This document shows, in pieces, positions 37,974 to 49,600 of a stretch of DNA of 64,000 bases; the stretch's first letter is position 1; each line of letters opens with the position of its first letter. The position numbers and the translations under genes are program-made. The notes under the pieces were generated by a model, which did not search any database, was not told where the DNA came from, and worked only from the letters and a program-made list of their open reading frames with translations. The stretch is taken from NCBI RefSeq assembly GCF_034140825.1, contig NC_089039.1, forward strand, positions 24,641,001-24,705,000. The letters are read 5' to 3'. This DNA is from Oryza sativa Japonica Group (lineage: Eukaryota; Streptophyta; Magnoliopsida; Poales; Poaceae).

Positions 37974-39289
37974 ATGCTTGGAAGAGGTTCTCCAAGGTTG
38001 ACCATGCTTTTAGCGAAAGCTGCACAAAAGAAGAACTCTCTGAAAGGTCGTCCTACAAAAAAGCATGGAGGTTCTCCAATAGGTATGCAATTATAGAACA
38101 TGTGAAATTCATGTTTGAAATTATTAAATGTAGATTATACATCAATTCTTATCTTGTGTAGAAAAAACAAGAGCCTCTTGGAACCCAGCCCTAGAGAAGA
38201 TTCTTGTTGAGTTATTGCATGAGCACAACACTCCTGAGTATAGGGGTCAGAATGGATGGACTTCAGAAGCTTGGAACAAAATCGTGAAGGAATTCCATGA
38301 GAAGGACATATATGTCTGCTTAACAAAGTCCCAAATCTAAGAAAAGGAGAAAGAGCTAAAAAGAGAATATAGGATGCTGAAAGAGGCTAGAAAACAAAGT
38401 GGAGCTTCATGGAATAACCAGAGATGCATCATTGAGGCTGAGCCTGCTATATGGAACAATATAATCATCGTAAGATTATTTCTGACCATTACTTAATTTT
38501 GTAGTTAATTACATTATGCATCATTTTAGTGTTTTCCTTTTATTGTGTAGTCATTTCCTAAAGCCAAGAAGTTTCGCACCAAATCTTTCCCTCTATTTGA
38601 GGCCTTGGAGAACTTTACGATGGTTAGTTCTATCACAAGCTATAATCCTTGTTTTCAATATCACAAGTTATAATCATGCTTTCTTGCTTACCCTTTCCTG
38701 TACTCAATTTTCTTGTGTAGGACATACTGCAGAAGGAACCTACAATTTCACCTCAACTGAGCCATTGCAACATCCAATCATTACTCAAATTGAGAGTGAT
38801 CAAGATGATCTCGGTAACACTGAGATTATCTTTCCAGATTATGAGGACACTTTGGCTTATCAAGTACAAGATGATGCAGATGCAACTGAAGATGATAATG
38901 CAAATGCTGAAAGGCTTAAAGAGATGCCGCAAAGAAGGGTTGTTGCTGTACCAAGAAACAAAGAAGAAAAAGAACCCAAGAGGCAAAAAAAGAGTGTTGG
39001 CGTAGAAGGACTTATGGAAAGGTACCTTGATATGAGGACCAAACAAACTGAAGATGAGGCTGTACAATTAGCAAGAGAAAAGGAGGCTCATTTAGCAAGA
39101 GAAAAGGAAATTAATGATTTTTCAATCAAGAGGTGCATATCTGTTCTGAATTCGATGGATGTGACAAAGGCAAAAAAGGTCAAAGCATATACCGTCTTCA
39201 AGAATGCAGAGAACAGAGAGATTTTTGTGAGTGCTTGTGATGAGGATCCAGAATCTGCCTTGAGTTGGTTAAGAAGTGAGATGGCTTGA
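37974..39289 (+). pseudogene. PIF/Harbinger Myb/SANT-like accessory protein, interrupted
   Basis: Second gene of the transposon; in Harbinger elements this protein binds DNA and helps bring the transposase to the ends. Exons as read: 37974-38082, 38162-38469, 38551-38622, 38721-39289. N-terminus MLGRGSPRLTMLLAKAA; Myb_DNA-bind_3 domain ASWNPALEKILVELLHEHN, YRGQNGWTSEAWNKIVKEF, LKREYRMLKEARKQSG, IWNNII. The C-terminal half is acidic, then Lys/Glu-rich (MERYLDMRTKQTEDEAVQLA), ending SALSWLRSEMA. An in-frame TAA at 38338-38340 sits in KSQIxEKEKELK, and the junction between the third and fourth exons does not keep frame (about one base is missing against the family's A-L-G-E-L-Y-D-G motif). Non-functional. 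Confidence 0.8.
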
Positions 39290-40141
39290 TAGGTACGGCT
39301 TCTCTTCCATATAAATCTTTTTTGGTCTGCTAGGCGAGTAAGATGGGCTTCACTCTGTCTTGTGTGACTCTCTGTTGTTAGTTACCTGCATGTTGTTTAG
39401 GGCTGTAAACCATATACTTCATCCTAGCAACAATAGGTGCAAGTTATATACTGTACCCTTCAATTGATTTCCTTGTCTTTGATTCACCAAGAACTAGTTC
39501 TACCTGAAGACAAAGATTGGTACTGTATGATAGATATGCATGTTTTATGGTTCTAGATTTTTTGAGAACTCATGTTCAAGTCTTTTCTGCATTGGCCATA
39601 TATTTATCTGTTATACATGATTTCTGCATCTTCTGAAAATTCAATCATCTCAAGTTTTGTTTCCTTTTATCTGTTTGTGAGATAGGAAAGCTGATGTTTA
39701 CTCATTGTGCTTTGTAGGTTCCTTGAAATCGACTGGTAGGGAAATTCCAGATAATTTATTTGATGGTAGCAATTTTCTGAAGTTCATGAAGATTTATTGC
39801 TTCAGATAGCATGATGAAAGTCAGGGCATCATTATAGTGTCTCCTGCTGCTCAGCTCATTCCACTCATAAACCTGTTTAGTTTGTGATTTATCTGAGTTA
39901 CTAAGAATGCGTTTAAACTGAGTGCTTCCATGCCACACAATGAAATGTGTGTGATATTTGATATTGTGGACATTTTTTTTCTTTGTACCCATCACTGTTT
40001 TTCCTGTGCTTCTAATCTGCAATACTGTCCCAGCAAGCTTTGAAGCGTTGTTGCTCAGATTAGCTGCTCATTACAGCCATTGTAAATGAAAGCTTTGACG
40101 TAATTCAGGTCTGATTACAGCCGACTGATAGAACAAAAGCA
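39290..40141 (+). other. Downstream part of the PIF/Harbinger transposon
   Basis: Probably the element's 3' non-coding DNA. AT-rich, no frame. I could not find an end with a matching left terminus, so the boundaries of the autonomous copy are unknown. Confidence 0.35.
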
Positions 40142-40338
40142 GGTCTGCTCGGAGGAGCAGCCACGGGATTTATCATATTTTGATAGCTAAAATCCCTGGC
40201 TAAAACGAACATGGGGTTTAAGAGAGAGCAAGGAATTTCAACCCCCATAGGGATTGAGTGACATGGGAGGGATTCACTCAATCCCTCCCTGGATATATTC
40301 CACTTGGAGATTAAATCCCAAGGAACCGAACAAGGCCT
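40142..40338. mobile_element. Tourist-like MITE with decayed left end
   Basis: The right end, read on the reverse strand, is GGCCTTGTTCGGTTCC then TTGGGATTTAATC, a standard Tourist terminus. The left end GGTCTGCTCGG...CACGGGATTTAT is a poor match. The interior contains GGGATTGAGTGA and its inverse. About 200 bp. Confidence 0.6.
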
Positions 40339-41113
40339 CAAGCGGGACAAGCTGCTTGAGTAGCACAAGTTCACTCAAATAGAACTTTACCACTTGAATA
40401 GTGTTTTCCCAATCGCTAGAGTCTTTTCCGAGTTGGATACTTAGAATTCTCAAGACCTCCTTTCCCTTAGTGTTTTGACCGAATGAGGAGAACGGTGTTT
40501 ACCCCCTGCTACAACACACCGGACTGGGGGATTTTTGCCATTGCATAAAGGGATTCATTCCATAATGCTCACCACACATGTGGAGAGGGTTGGGAAGTTG
40601 GCGCTGTGAAGTGGGACGACAATCATCGACGACGAGGTGAGGGGCGTGATGCTAACCCGCCGATTCACGTCCACCCACCGCATGGGACTGTGAGAGGCAA
40701 CAAAATGCTAGGCGTTGGCTGGCGGCTAGTTCTGGGGTGAACTACAAGCTAGGGGCCAATGATGAAAGGGCAAAGCTGCAGACAGCAGACCATAGGAACA
40801 CACTCATCGAGTTGCATCGGTTGCAGGAACCGTGAGCCCAAGCCAACCGTTAGTGGCTCTTGTGTGCATCATAGGCCTAGTGCGCAAAGGCTGGTAGGAT
40901 GGTGACATCGTGGTTTTGGGGCCAGCTTATTGACTTAACCGGTTTAACTATGGTCAACGCGCCATGTCAACCGAAACCACCTTCAAAACAACAGGGGAAT
41001 TGTTTTGCACTTGTTTTAATACTTATGGAGGCAATAAACCCGGTTTTATATCATAGGGATGCGAATTGGATTCGACTGATAGTTGAGAGAGCCAAATAGA
41101 CTTTTTCCTAAAC
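40339..41113. other. Repeat-like spacer
   Basis: Broken open frames only. An 66-codon frame at 40899-41099 has no recognised similarity. It ends directly at the Helitron terminus. Confidence 0.35.
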
Positions 41114-41399
41114 CTAGCTGGGTGGCCCGCGCAATTGCGCGGCTAGCAAAAAAAATCATATATTTTTTTAAGTATGATTTTACTTGAAATTTATTAAATA
41201 GCTATCTCATTCTTAAGACTATGAAAGACCAAACCTTATCATCATCATGTTTCTAATTATATAGTTTATAAAAATCACACTAGTTGCTACCCCTTATGTC
41301 ATCTCCTTTATTTGCTTGCTCGATCTATCACTATTTCTATTCATTCTTCTGGGAACTTTTAAAAATTGGATTTTACAGTTTTTAGAGTTTATTGTCACG

Positions 41400-42010
41400 T
41401 TGGGTTTCATTTTTATAATTTCTAGATGTCTCGTCAAACGTTGCTATTATACTCCTCTACGGCTCGTCCACTATCTCTTCTCTTTATTGTCATTAATTGA
41501 GATTTTAAAAATCGAACATAATTATAGTTTGGGTTCATTTTTACTTTCTAGAAGTCCCGCCAAACTGTCAGCGGTTTTGCTATTGTACTCCTCTACGACT
41601 CGCCCGCTGCCTCCCTTCTTTATTGTCATTGGGGTTTTAAAATCGAACATGATTATCATTGGTTTTTTTACTGTTTAGAAGTTCCGAACCTTTAAAAATT
41701 GGACTTATAGTTTCATTTTTTACAATTTTTAGAAGTCCCATCAAACGATGCCACTATGCCCCTCTGCAGCCCATCCGCCACCTACTCTTTATGTCATTGT
41801 GATTCTAGAAATCGAACATAACTATCGTTGCAATTCATTTTTTATTTTCTAGAAGTCCTGTCAACCGTCGGAGGCTCTGTAGCTATACTCTTATATACCC
41901 CGTCCGCTGCTTCTCCTTTTTATTGTCATTGAGATTTTAAAAATCGAAAATGATTATCAATGTGGTTTTTTTTTTACTTTCTAGAAGTCCCGGCAACCGC
42001 CTTACTTGTT
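41400..42010. repeat. Tandem repeat block A inside the Helitron
   Basis: About five diverged units of roughly 120-130 bp, each with TCTAGAAGTCCCG(T/C)CAA, then a GC-richer ACTCCTCTACGGCTCG(T/C)CC stretch, TTTATTGTCATT, and TTAAAAATCGAACATAATTAT. The TCTAGAAGTC word falls near 41421, 41547, 41675/41728, 41848 and 41980; the 53-bp step at 41675-41728 marks a partial unit. Confidence 0.75.
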
Positions 42011-42189
42011 TGCTTCACGGCATGCCCGACGTCTCCTTTTAATCATTATTAGGATTCTATTTGGTGTTTTATTAACAGTTTTTATATGCCGTATCAACCG
42101 CCACCAACTCTATTCTTTTATAGGCCTGTTACTTAATTTATCTCGTCATGTGTTTTAGATAGTCTTTTCTTTCAATAGTCTTTATTTTT

Positions 42190-42840
42190 ATCACAATTTT
42201 TAGTTATTTATAAATTTTATTCCTAATTGAATTTTTTTTTTCTAATTTCAGAGTTTATTTTTTTAAAAAAAATTAGTTAATACTGTATTGTGTTCTTTTA
42301 ATGTTTTTATTTTTTATTTTCAATTTAAGTTGTTTTAAAATTGTATTCCTACTTGAACTCTGTTTTATTTTTTCTAATTTTAGATATTATTATATTTTTA
42401 TTTGAAATTTTAATTAATCTCGTATTGGGTTCTTATATGGATTATTCTTTCAATATTACTTATTTTAAATTCCGAATTTCATCTAATTTTAAATTGTATT
42501 CCTACTTGAACTCTTCTTTATTTTCTTTTGCTAATTTTGGATTTATTTTTATTTTTATTCCGAATTTTAATTAATCTTATATGGACTCTTCTTTTAATAT
42601 TCCTTATTTTTAATTCCGAATTTCAGCTAATTGTAAATTGTATTCCTACTTGGACTCTCGTTTCCTTTTCTAATTTTGGATTTTATTTTATTTTTATTTC
42701 GAATTTTGATTAATCTCATATTGGGTTTTTATATGGAAATTTCTTTCAATATTGGTTATTTTTAATTCCGAATTTTAGCTATTTTTAGATTTTATTTCTA
42801 TTTGGACTCGCCTTTTCTTTTTTTTTCTTTTTCTCCGATT
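42190..42840. repeat. Tandem repeat block B inside the Helitron
   Basis: Four to five units of about 125-155 bp, very A+T-rich: TATTCCTACTTGAACTC, TTTTCTAATTTTGGATTT, TTTTATTCCGAATTTTAATT, AATCT(C/T)ATATTGGG, TCTTTTAATATT. The TATTCCTACTTG word occurs near 42220, 42344, 42498, 42640 and 42795. Unrelated in sequence to block A. Confidence 0.75.
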
Positions 42841-42917
42841 AATGTGGGAATTTCTAGCCCCCACAGCAGACGTGGTGGCTCCTTTCAAAGCTGTTTTAAT
42901 AATATATAATAGATAGA

Positions 42918-43445
42918 TAAAATAAAAGGTGCCGCTGCTCTGGGTTTATTTGGGCTGAAACATAGCCAACTGGACTTAACTTAAGTAGGCTGACGTCGGT
43001 ATGTTTTGGGCTCTATTGGGCCGCGCTTTCTATTGGGCTGTGAACAGTGGGCCTATGGCAGGTTGCCTTTCCCTACCATTTATTCAATCTCAATCATGAC
43101 ACCGAATCAATTGTTTCACATTTTTATTTATCCTACAAATTTAATCTATTCATTGCTCATCCAAGAAAAAAAATGACTGACAAATATTAAACCTGAAAAT
43201 TTTAATGGACATGCCTAATCAAAACACACAAGTCAACCACATTAAAGAACAAAAACCTGTTGTTAATTCTTTCCTATAGGTGCTATACATCAAAAACAGG
43301 GTGAGTGATATTTTGAAAGGAGAAAGGAGAGGGTGAGTGATATTAATTTTGCAGCTCTAACCACATCTAATCATGGTTGATTAATCATCTCTATGTTCCA
43401 ACTCCCTCCCCAGAAGCCATTTTCAGCTACTTCTTGTTGTTCCCC
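42918..43445. other. Spacer and 3' UTR of the kinase gene
   Basis: 42940-43070 carries several TGGGCC/GGGCTG words. 43070-43445 is AT-rich and includes the likely 3' UTR of the minus-strand kinase. GGGTGAGTGATATT is repeated at about 43299 and 43332. Confidence 0.4.
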
Positions 43446-45705
43446 CTAAACCTGCTCTTCACCACCCTCGTCGCTGTCGTTGTCACCTCCTTCAGCTTCT
43501 TTCTGGCTACTCTCTCTGTCTAAATTCGGGGCTTTGATCGGCAGAGGCTCAACGTCATCAGGAGGATCATAGTTTGGGTCAGCTAGAAACGTGAGCGCCG
43601 TCACCACGTCGCTGATCAGAGGCCGGCTGCTCGCCTCTTCTTGCAAGCACATCGATGAGATTGCCAGTGCCTGGTACAGCCCTTTCAGTGGGAACTTCAT
43701 GTCCAGCAGTGGATCAGCCATCTTCACGAACTTCTTCTTGTCCCTGAACAGTGGCGCTGCCTGCATTTCAGACATACAGTATAAGATCACCATCTTGATT
43801 CTGAACTGAACGAGAAATTTTCATTGACTGAATTCTGAATCTCTGATCTTTTTTTCACGAACACGTCAATATATTAGAAAAAGAGCAGCATACAACTGTG
43901 GCACACTGAGGCGAATATAAAGGAATGTTACCCAGTGAACAAGAATCTGCTCGCGAGTGGGCTTGGTGGTGTCGATGGCTCGGCGGCCGGTGATGATCTC
44001 GAGGAGGACGACGCCGAAGCTGTAGATGTCGGACATCTTGGTGAGCTTGCCGGTCATGGCGTACTCGGGGGCGCAGTAGCCGTACGTGCCCATCACCCTG
44101 GTGGTGACGTGGCTCTTGTCGCCGACGGGGCCCAGCTTCGCCAGCCCGAAATCCGACAGCTTCGCGTTGAACCCGCCGTCGAGGAGGATGTTGGACGCCT
44201 TGAGATCCCGGTAGATCACCGGCGGGTTGGCTATCTCGTGCAGGTACTCCATCCCTCTCGCCGCGCCCACCGCGATCTTCATCCGCGTGTGCCATGACAG
44301 CGGCGACGAGTTCGGTGTCAGATCTGCACAAAAATTCAGAACAAAAAAAATCATGAACTTTAGCTCAAACCCGTCTGCATTTTGCTATGCAGATGTAATG
44401 ATAGTTACTATACCTAGGAGATGATCTTGCAATGAACCGAGTGGCATGTACTCGTAGACCAGGATTCTCTGGTCGCACTCGGTGCTGTAACCGAGCAAGG
44501 TGACGAGGTTGGGGTGATGGAGAAGGCTAAGCATCAGCACCTCGACGAGGAACTCGCGGTTCCCCTGCAATCCATCCTTGTCCAGCTGCTTAACCGCTAT
44601 GACCTGTATGAACATGGACACAAATTCACATCAGATACATGCTACTGATGCATTCATCAGTCATCACTGAATCTTTCAGGGTGTCAGGTTGATGAAGAGA
44701 CTGAGGAAGGACAGTTCACAGTTAAATTCCGTTCAAAAAAAAAAACAGTTCACAGTTAAATGGTGCTTACTTCCTTGGTGTCTGGGATGAATCCTTTGTA
44801 GACTCTCCCGAATCCACCTTCACCAAGCAGGTTTTCCGGGCTGAAAGAGCCGGTTGCATCGGCCAGCTGACGGAACGTGAATACTCTGCTTGGAATGTTG
44901 TGGTTGCCGATCCGTAGTATCTCTCCTGCCGCTGCCCTGTTCCTGGTACTATCTGCACGAACAAAGTTTAGGATCTTGTTAGCTTATCAGCCGTAACCAA
45001 ATTTTAAATTTCGACACTCCAATTTTAGAATTGATTTTGAAGTTTCTTTTTTCAATGTAGATTTTTTTTTCAACCTTACCTAACACAGTTAATAATACAA
45101 ATATAAAGGTTTTACTCATAAATTATTTTTAGTTGCTTTCCTTTATTTTTCTCTGACTTATAAGTCATAGCTCAAAGGTGAAACTAGGTCAAGAGCATGG
45201 TAATTTTCAGATGAATTATACATATCACATTTTCGCCTTTATAAGATATAAAAGGAGATATTTTTGCTATTTCGGCACGAAGAAATCAGGAAAAGAAAAA
45301 AGGGAAGAAATGGTAGTATATTTTATTACTCTCGAGGGAGATCTCCTTGACGAGGCTGGCCAAGCCGGTCGGTTGGGTCTTGCCCTTCTTCTTCTTCCAA
45401 TTCTTCTTGGTCCCCCACTTGTTCTTCTCCAGCTCCGGGCTCGTCGCGGCGCTCTTCCTCTTCTTCATCGTCTCCAGCGTCAGCGGCTCCTCCGCCTCCC
45501 GCGCGGCCTTGCCGAAGACGCCGCGCACCACCCACTTCCGCTTCTTCCTCTTCTTCGCGTCCGACGCCGCCGTGTCCTGCGCCGACGTCGTCGCCCCCCC
45601 GCCGCCGCCGCAGAAGCCGCGGATCCACGAGCAGCAGCTGGCGCAGCCGCCGCGCACCCAGGAGCAGCAGCAGCACGACCTGCTCGCCGAGCTCAGCAGC
45701 CCCAT
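43446..45705 (-). CDS. Receptor-like cytoplasmic kinase, RLCK-VII / PBL type
   Basis: Ser/Thr kinase of the PBS1-like family, which links plasma-membrane receptor kinases to immune or developmental outputs. Minus-strand exons 45330-45705, 44771-44952, 44414-44603, 43932-44323 and 43446-43760 give 484 residues in frame. The N-terminus MGLLSSAS fits N-myristoylation (Gly2, Ser6) and is followed by Cys clusters ([15 protein letters not shown]), a possible palmitoylated membrane anchor. Then a basic linker, [20 protein letters not shown], Gly-loop [12 protein letters not shown] (168-179), AVKQL with Lys191, [12 protein letters not shown] (RD kinase, Asp289), DFG (307-309), [21 protein letters not shown] activation segment, [17 protein letters not shown], and an acidic tail ([15 protein letters not shown]). 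The canonical HRD is YRD, common in this family. It looks intact. Confidence 0.93.
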
Positions 45706-46067
45706 CGCCGGATCGACGCGAGAGTGGGCGAGCACCCTCGTGCCGACCCCCGCGCGCCGCCGCCGACGCCGACGACGACGCCGCGGGGTGACGATCTCCT
45801 CCCGCGGCGAGAAGAACACGGCATGCAAGGCGCTGGAAAAATAAAAATGATGTTCTATTTTTTTTTCTCTGTGGATGGGAATGAGCCTGCCAGACTCTGT
45901 TTTTCTCTGGATTGATAAAAATGGAAGGCCTGAAGCCAAGTGCGTCTCTGTGTTTTTAATGGTTGTTAATTTTAGCAACACTGTTATTTCCATTCCCTAA
46001 TTTTTCGCATTAAAAATTGGTGTTAGTTTCTTTGCCATGGTTGATGGTTAGCCGAGGATGTTTGCAT
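45706..46067 (-). other. Promoter and leader of the kinase gene
   Basis: 45706-45840 is GC-rich with a CGACGACGCC run, probably leader. 45841-46067 is AT-richer promoter DNA. I cannot place a TATA box with confidence. Confidence 0.4.
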
Positions 46068-46640
46068 GATAGGGATTAAAACATTGGAAAACAGTCTAAA
46101 CCATTTCCATAATCATATTTTTCTCGAAAATAAAATCAAAAACAGTAAAATTGGAAACGAAAACAATATCGAAAATATTGAAAAATTGGAAAAATACGGA
46201 ATGAAACATGACGGTACATATTGGAAAACGGTAGCAAATACAGAAACATTAAACCATAAAAACGTATATTTAACTTTGCATAACTATGTAATATATATAA
46301 ATAATTCAAATTTATACTATATAAATTATAAATTAACTCCATTTTAGACATGCATTCAAGTTATGTATTTGATTGAATGATCAATCAATCTAAATTGTAG
46401 GTCAAGTAGAGACATACTCTATAAATATATAAATATATAGACATATTTAGAAGTACAACAATTTTAATTTTCACAAAATCACGCTAAATATGGAACCATT
46501 TCCATTTTCAATATTATTTATTATTTCTATTTTCGTTTTGGTCGATTACCATTTTCATATAACTCGGCCGGCAGAAAGTCAGAAACGAACGCCGATCGGC
46601 CAGAAATTTCCATTACCTTTTTCTGTGATTTTATAATCCT
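46068..46640. mobile_element. hAT-like AT-rich MITE (tentative)
   Basis: Starts ATAGGGATTAAAACATTGG and ends ...TTTTATAATCCTTA, weakly inverted. The interior is full of GAAAACGG/CCGTTTTC-like words seen in rice hAT-type MITEs. No clear 8-bp target duplication. The lone LTR at 46645 is inserted at its right edge. Confidence 0.35.
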
Positions 46641-46644
46641 TAAG

Positions 46645-49600
46645 TGTCGCACCCCAATCTAATACCGCCGTACAACGGCACCTGACAGGAGCATGTCATA
46701 GGGAAAACGGCGCGAACCGCTTCCTACGAAACCGCGATCTCGGTACCAGTCCCAGGACATAGTGCTGGTACCCACGGTGACAAATATGAATCATAGCAAT
46801 CCTTAAAATAAATAGAGGACTTATTTACCTTAACACCAACAGCAGCAGCAACAGCAGCGGAACCAACGGTCTAACACCCAACACCACAGGCGACGGCTGG
46901 GAACCAGGACGAAACCCTAATCTTCACTTCACTTTATCTTCTCTTCAGGGCAGAGGAACTATATATATATATATTTATATAGAGCAAGGGTGAGTACTTT
47001 CGTACTCAGCAAGTCACGGGAACTTAGGTGGTTAATGCAAGCTTGGAAGAGAGGCAAGGTTGTTTTGCAAATCTTTTGTTTGAAATCATTTTGAAACCAC
47101 TAAGTGATTTATTTCTTTCTAAGTTTGGGCCGAAAAGAGACTTGCGTCTCGATTCGACTTTAAGAGATGTTTTTCAACAGCTCATTTAGTAATGTACCGA
47201 CCTCCCGGGTCAGATCATTACTTCTCGGCTCCCAGAGCCATTCCACTTGATTAATCGGCTCCCAGAGCCTTTTTCATTTTCTCGGACTCCCAGAGTCCAG
47301 CTGCCCAGCAGCACAACAATCCGCTTCCACTCGGGAAGCCTAGTCTATGATGCCCGCAGACATCCCGAATCACACAGATTCGTTTCTGACCACTCAGGTC
47401 GTCCATCTGCCACATAGGCTGATTCTGGTTACGATTCCCACACCACAACAACTTTTCACAAAGCACAGGCAAACAAATCTACGCAACGGGAACCACCTCA
47501 CATCCGCCCATGACCGTGGGCACGGCTGTTCGAACAGTTAGTTAACCTCTGCAGAGGGGTACACTTTATCCACAAGATACGAACTTATTCCGAACACCCG
47601 TCGGTATCGGAGGTTCGCAACAAAGCCTTTCCCAAGCCGACCCAGGGATACCTCATGCCACATAGAAGGATCAAATCCTCACATAAACATAGGCCATTTT
47701 AGGCGTTCACAATTCAAACTCCAACCACCTCGATCGGTAATTCAGCAAGCTTCTCGTTCTTGCATTACCAGGAACCCGGTTTGGCTCCAACCGACCCCGC
47801 CCCGGCGTTCCCAACTATTGGCATGCGAGGTTTCCCTGAACCGACTAGTTACTTAGCCAGGGTGTCCCATTCCACCTTGTGGTTGCACTTTGATTATGTT
47901 CGATGAGTTTCCCACAGGAATCGGTCCTTATATGCGAATACGGGACAGTGCCACATAGGCACAACCCCCGCATCGCGAGTTTTCACAATTCATTTTATTT
48001 TCAAACACACCGACACCACATGTCGGGTTTTGAAGGCTTCACAAACCCATTTCCCAAGTTTTCGACAAACAACGGTGTATGTGGGATATTTGGTATACAC
48101 GCTTAGAGAGCACGAATACCGAGGTACCACAAGGGTGGAGCGACAAGGAATCAGGGTAGTACGACCTACGGAAATTAGTGCGACTACTGGGTAGGTCCGT
48201 CGGTTTGTCACGCAAACCGAGGCCAAGCAAGTTAAGTGTGTGATTCTACTAATGCAAGTTGAAAACAAAATAATAATGAATTTCCAATTATAGGAGCAAA
48301 TGATCAAAGGGTGACTTTCCTTGCTCAAGGTCTTCACGAAGCTTCACGAATCTTCGAGAAATCCCACGATCGACAAAAATCCGGTAACCGCAACTATACG
48401 CAATCAATCAAAACCTAAACAAAAGACCAAGAAAAGGATCCTATTTAGACTAAATAATAGTGCCATTAAATAGATCTCAATTTTACGGGAATACTGGAAG
48501 TGGAACGGGGTTAATCGGAATTACGGATCGGGAGATATGAATTTTGGGAGTTTAATTGGAATTTCTGGACAAGGAAATGATTTGTCGAAATTTTTTTTTG
48601 AATGCGGGCAATGATTTATAAATTTTATAGAAAAGAATATTCTTGAGAATTGACACGTGGGACCAACATATGGTGAGAGAGGTGAATTGGGAGGGAGCAG
48701 ATATGGACTTTTGGTCACTGCATTTGGGAAGGGAGCAAAGATGGACTTTAGCTTTTGGGTGGGGGTACTGGGCTCGGCATGAGGGAATATAACTGGACTT
48801 TGGTTGATTGGACCGGGGGAGCAGCGCAGCCCAACGGCTGGCGAGGCCGAGAGAGGGGGGGGGCTGGCTGACGGGGCGTCAGCTTGACCCGGTCAAGCCC
48901 ACGTGGACAGCCACGTTGGATGGAGGAAAGGGAGGGGAGGCCGGGCGGCCGATCTGACGGCTGGCGGCGAGCGGTGCATACCGGCGAGCGGCGGCGAACC
49001 GGGAGGGGCGGCGTGCACCGGAAGCAAGCGGGGATCAAGGGGAGCTAATTCAACGGTGCGGATGAGGGAGAGGTGGCGCTGCAGCGGCTGGCGAGGCGGG
49101 CGGCCGCGGCGGCGCGCCGGGGAGGCTCGAGAGGGCTCGGGGGTGGTGGCGGCGCCGGGAATCGGCGAGAGACCGGCCGGCGGCGGCGCGCGACGGCGCA
49201 CGGCGGCGGCGGAAGCAGAGCTACGGCGGGGCGGCACAACACTGAGTGGGGCGTCGCCGGGAAAACAGAGAGGGGGCGCGAGAAATTACGGGAGGACGAC
49301 GGCGAGCTGGTTAGACGAGAGAGAAGGGCCGACGACGGCGCGCGACTGCTCGGTGGCGGACGCAGCACCGCGTGTGGTACGAGGAGGAAGAAGGCGGTGA
49401 TGCGGAAACAGAGCGCACGGCGAGCTACGCGAGTGCGGGGACGGCGAAAAAGGAAGCTGAGGAGCTCACCGACGGGAGGAACGGTGTCGGCGGCGAATTG
49501 GGGATGGGAAGGGTTGGAAGGCTGAGGGTGGCACGCGACCGAGCGGCGGCGCACGGCGGATGACGCCGAGGCGGCGCGGTGTCGAGGCGTGTGCGCCGGG

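Larger units (their letters stand above)
41114..42917 (-). mobile_element. Non-autonomous Helitron, 1.8 kb
   Basis: On the minus strand the element starts TCTATCTATTATATATTATT after an A (right edge) and ends with a GC-rich hairpin, CCGCGCAATTGCGCGG, followed 8-10 bases later by CTAG, the Helitron 3' signature. There are no terminal inverted repeats. The base following CTAG is G rather than T, so the exact 3' end could be off by a few bases. No RepHel protein is present. The interior is almost entirely two families of tandem repeat (separate entries). Confidence 0.65.

Noticed and set aside
40108-40338. Right end of the Tourist-like MITE as the 3' terminus of the autonomous PIF element
   Set aside because: No matching GGCCTTGTTCGG left terminus was found upstream of the transposase, so the two are kept separate.
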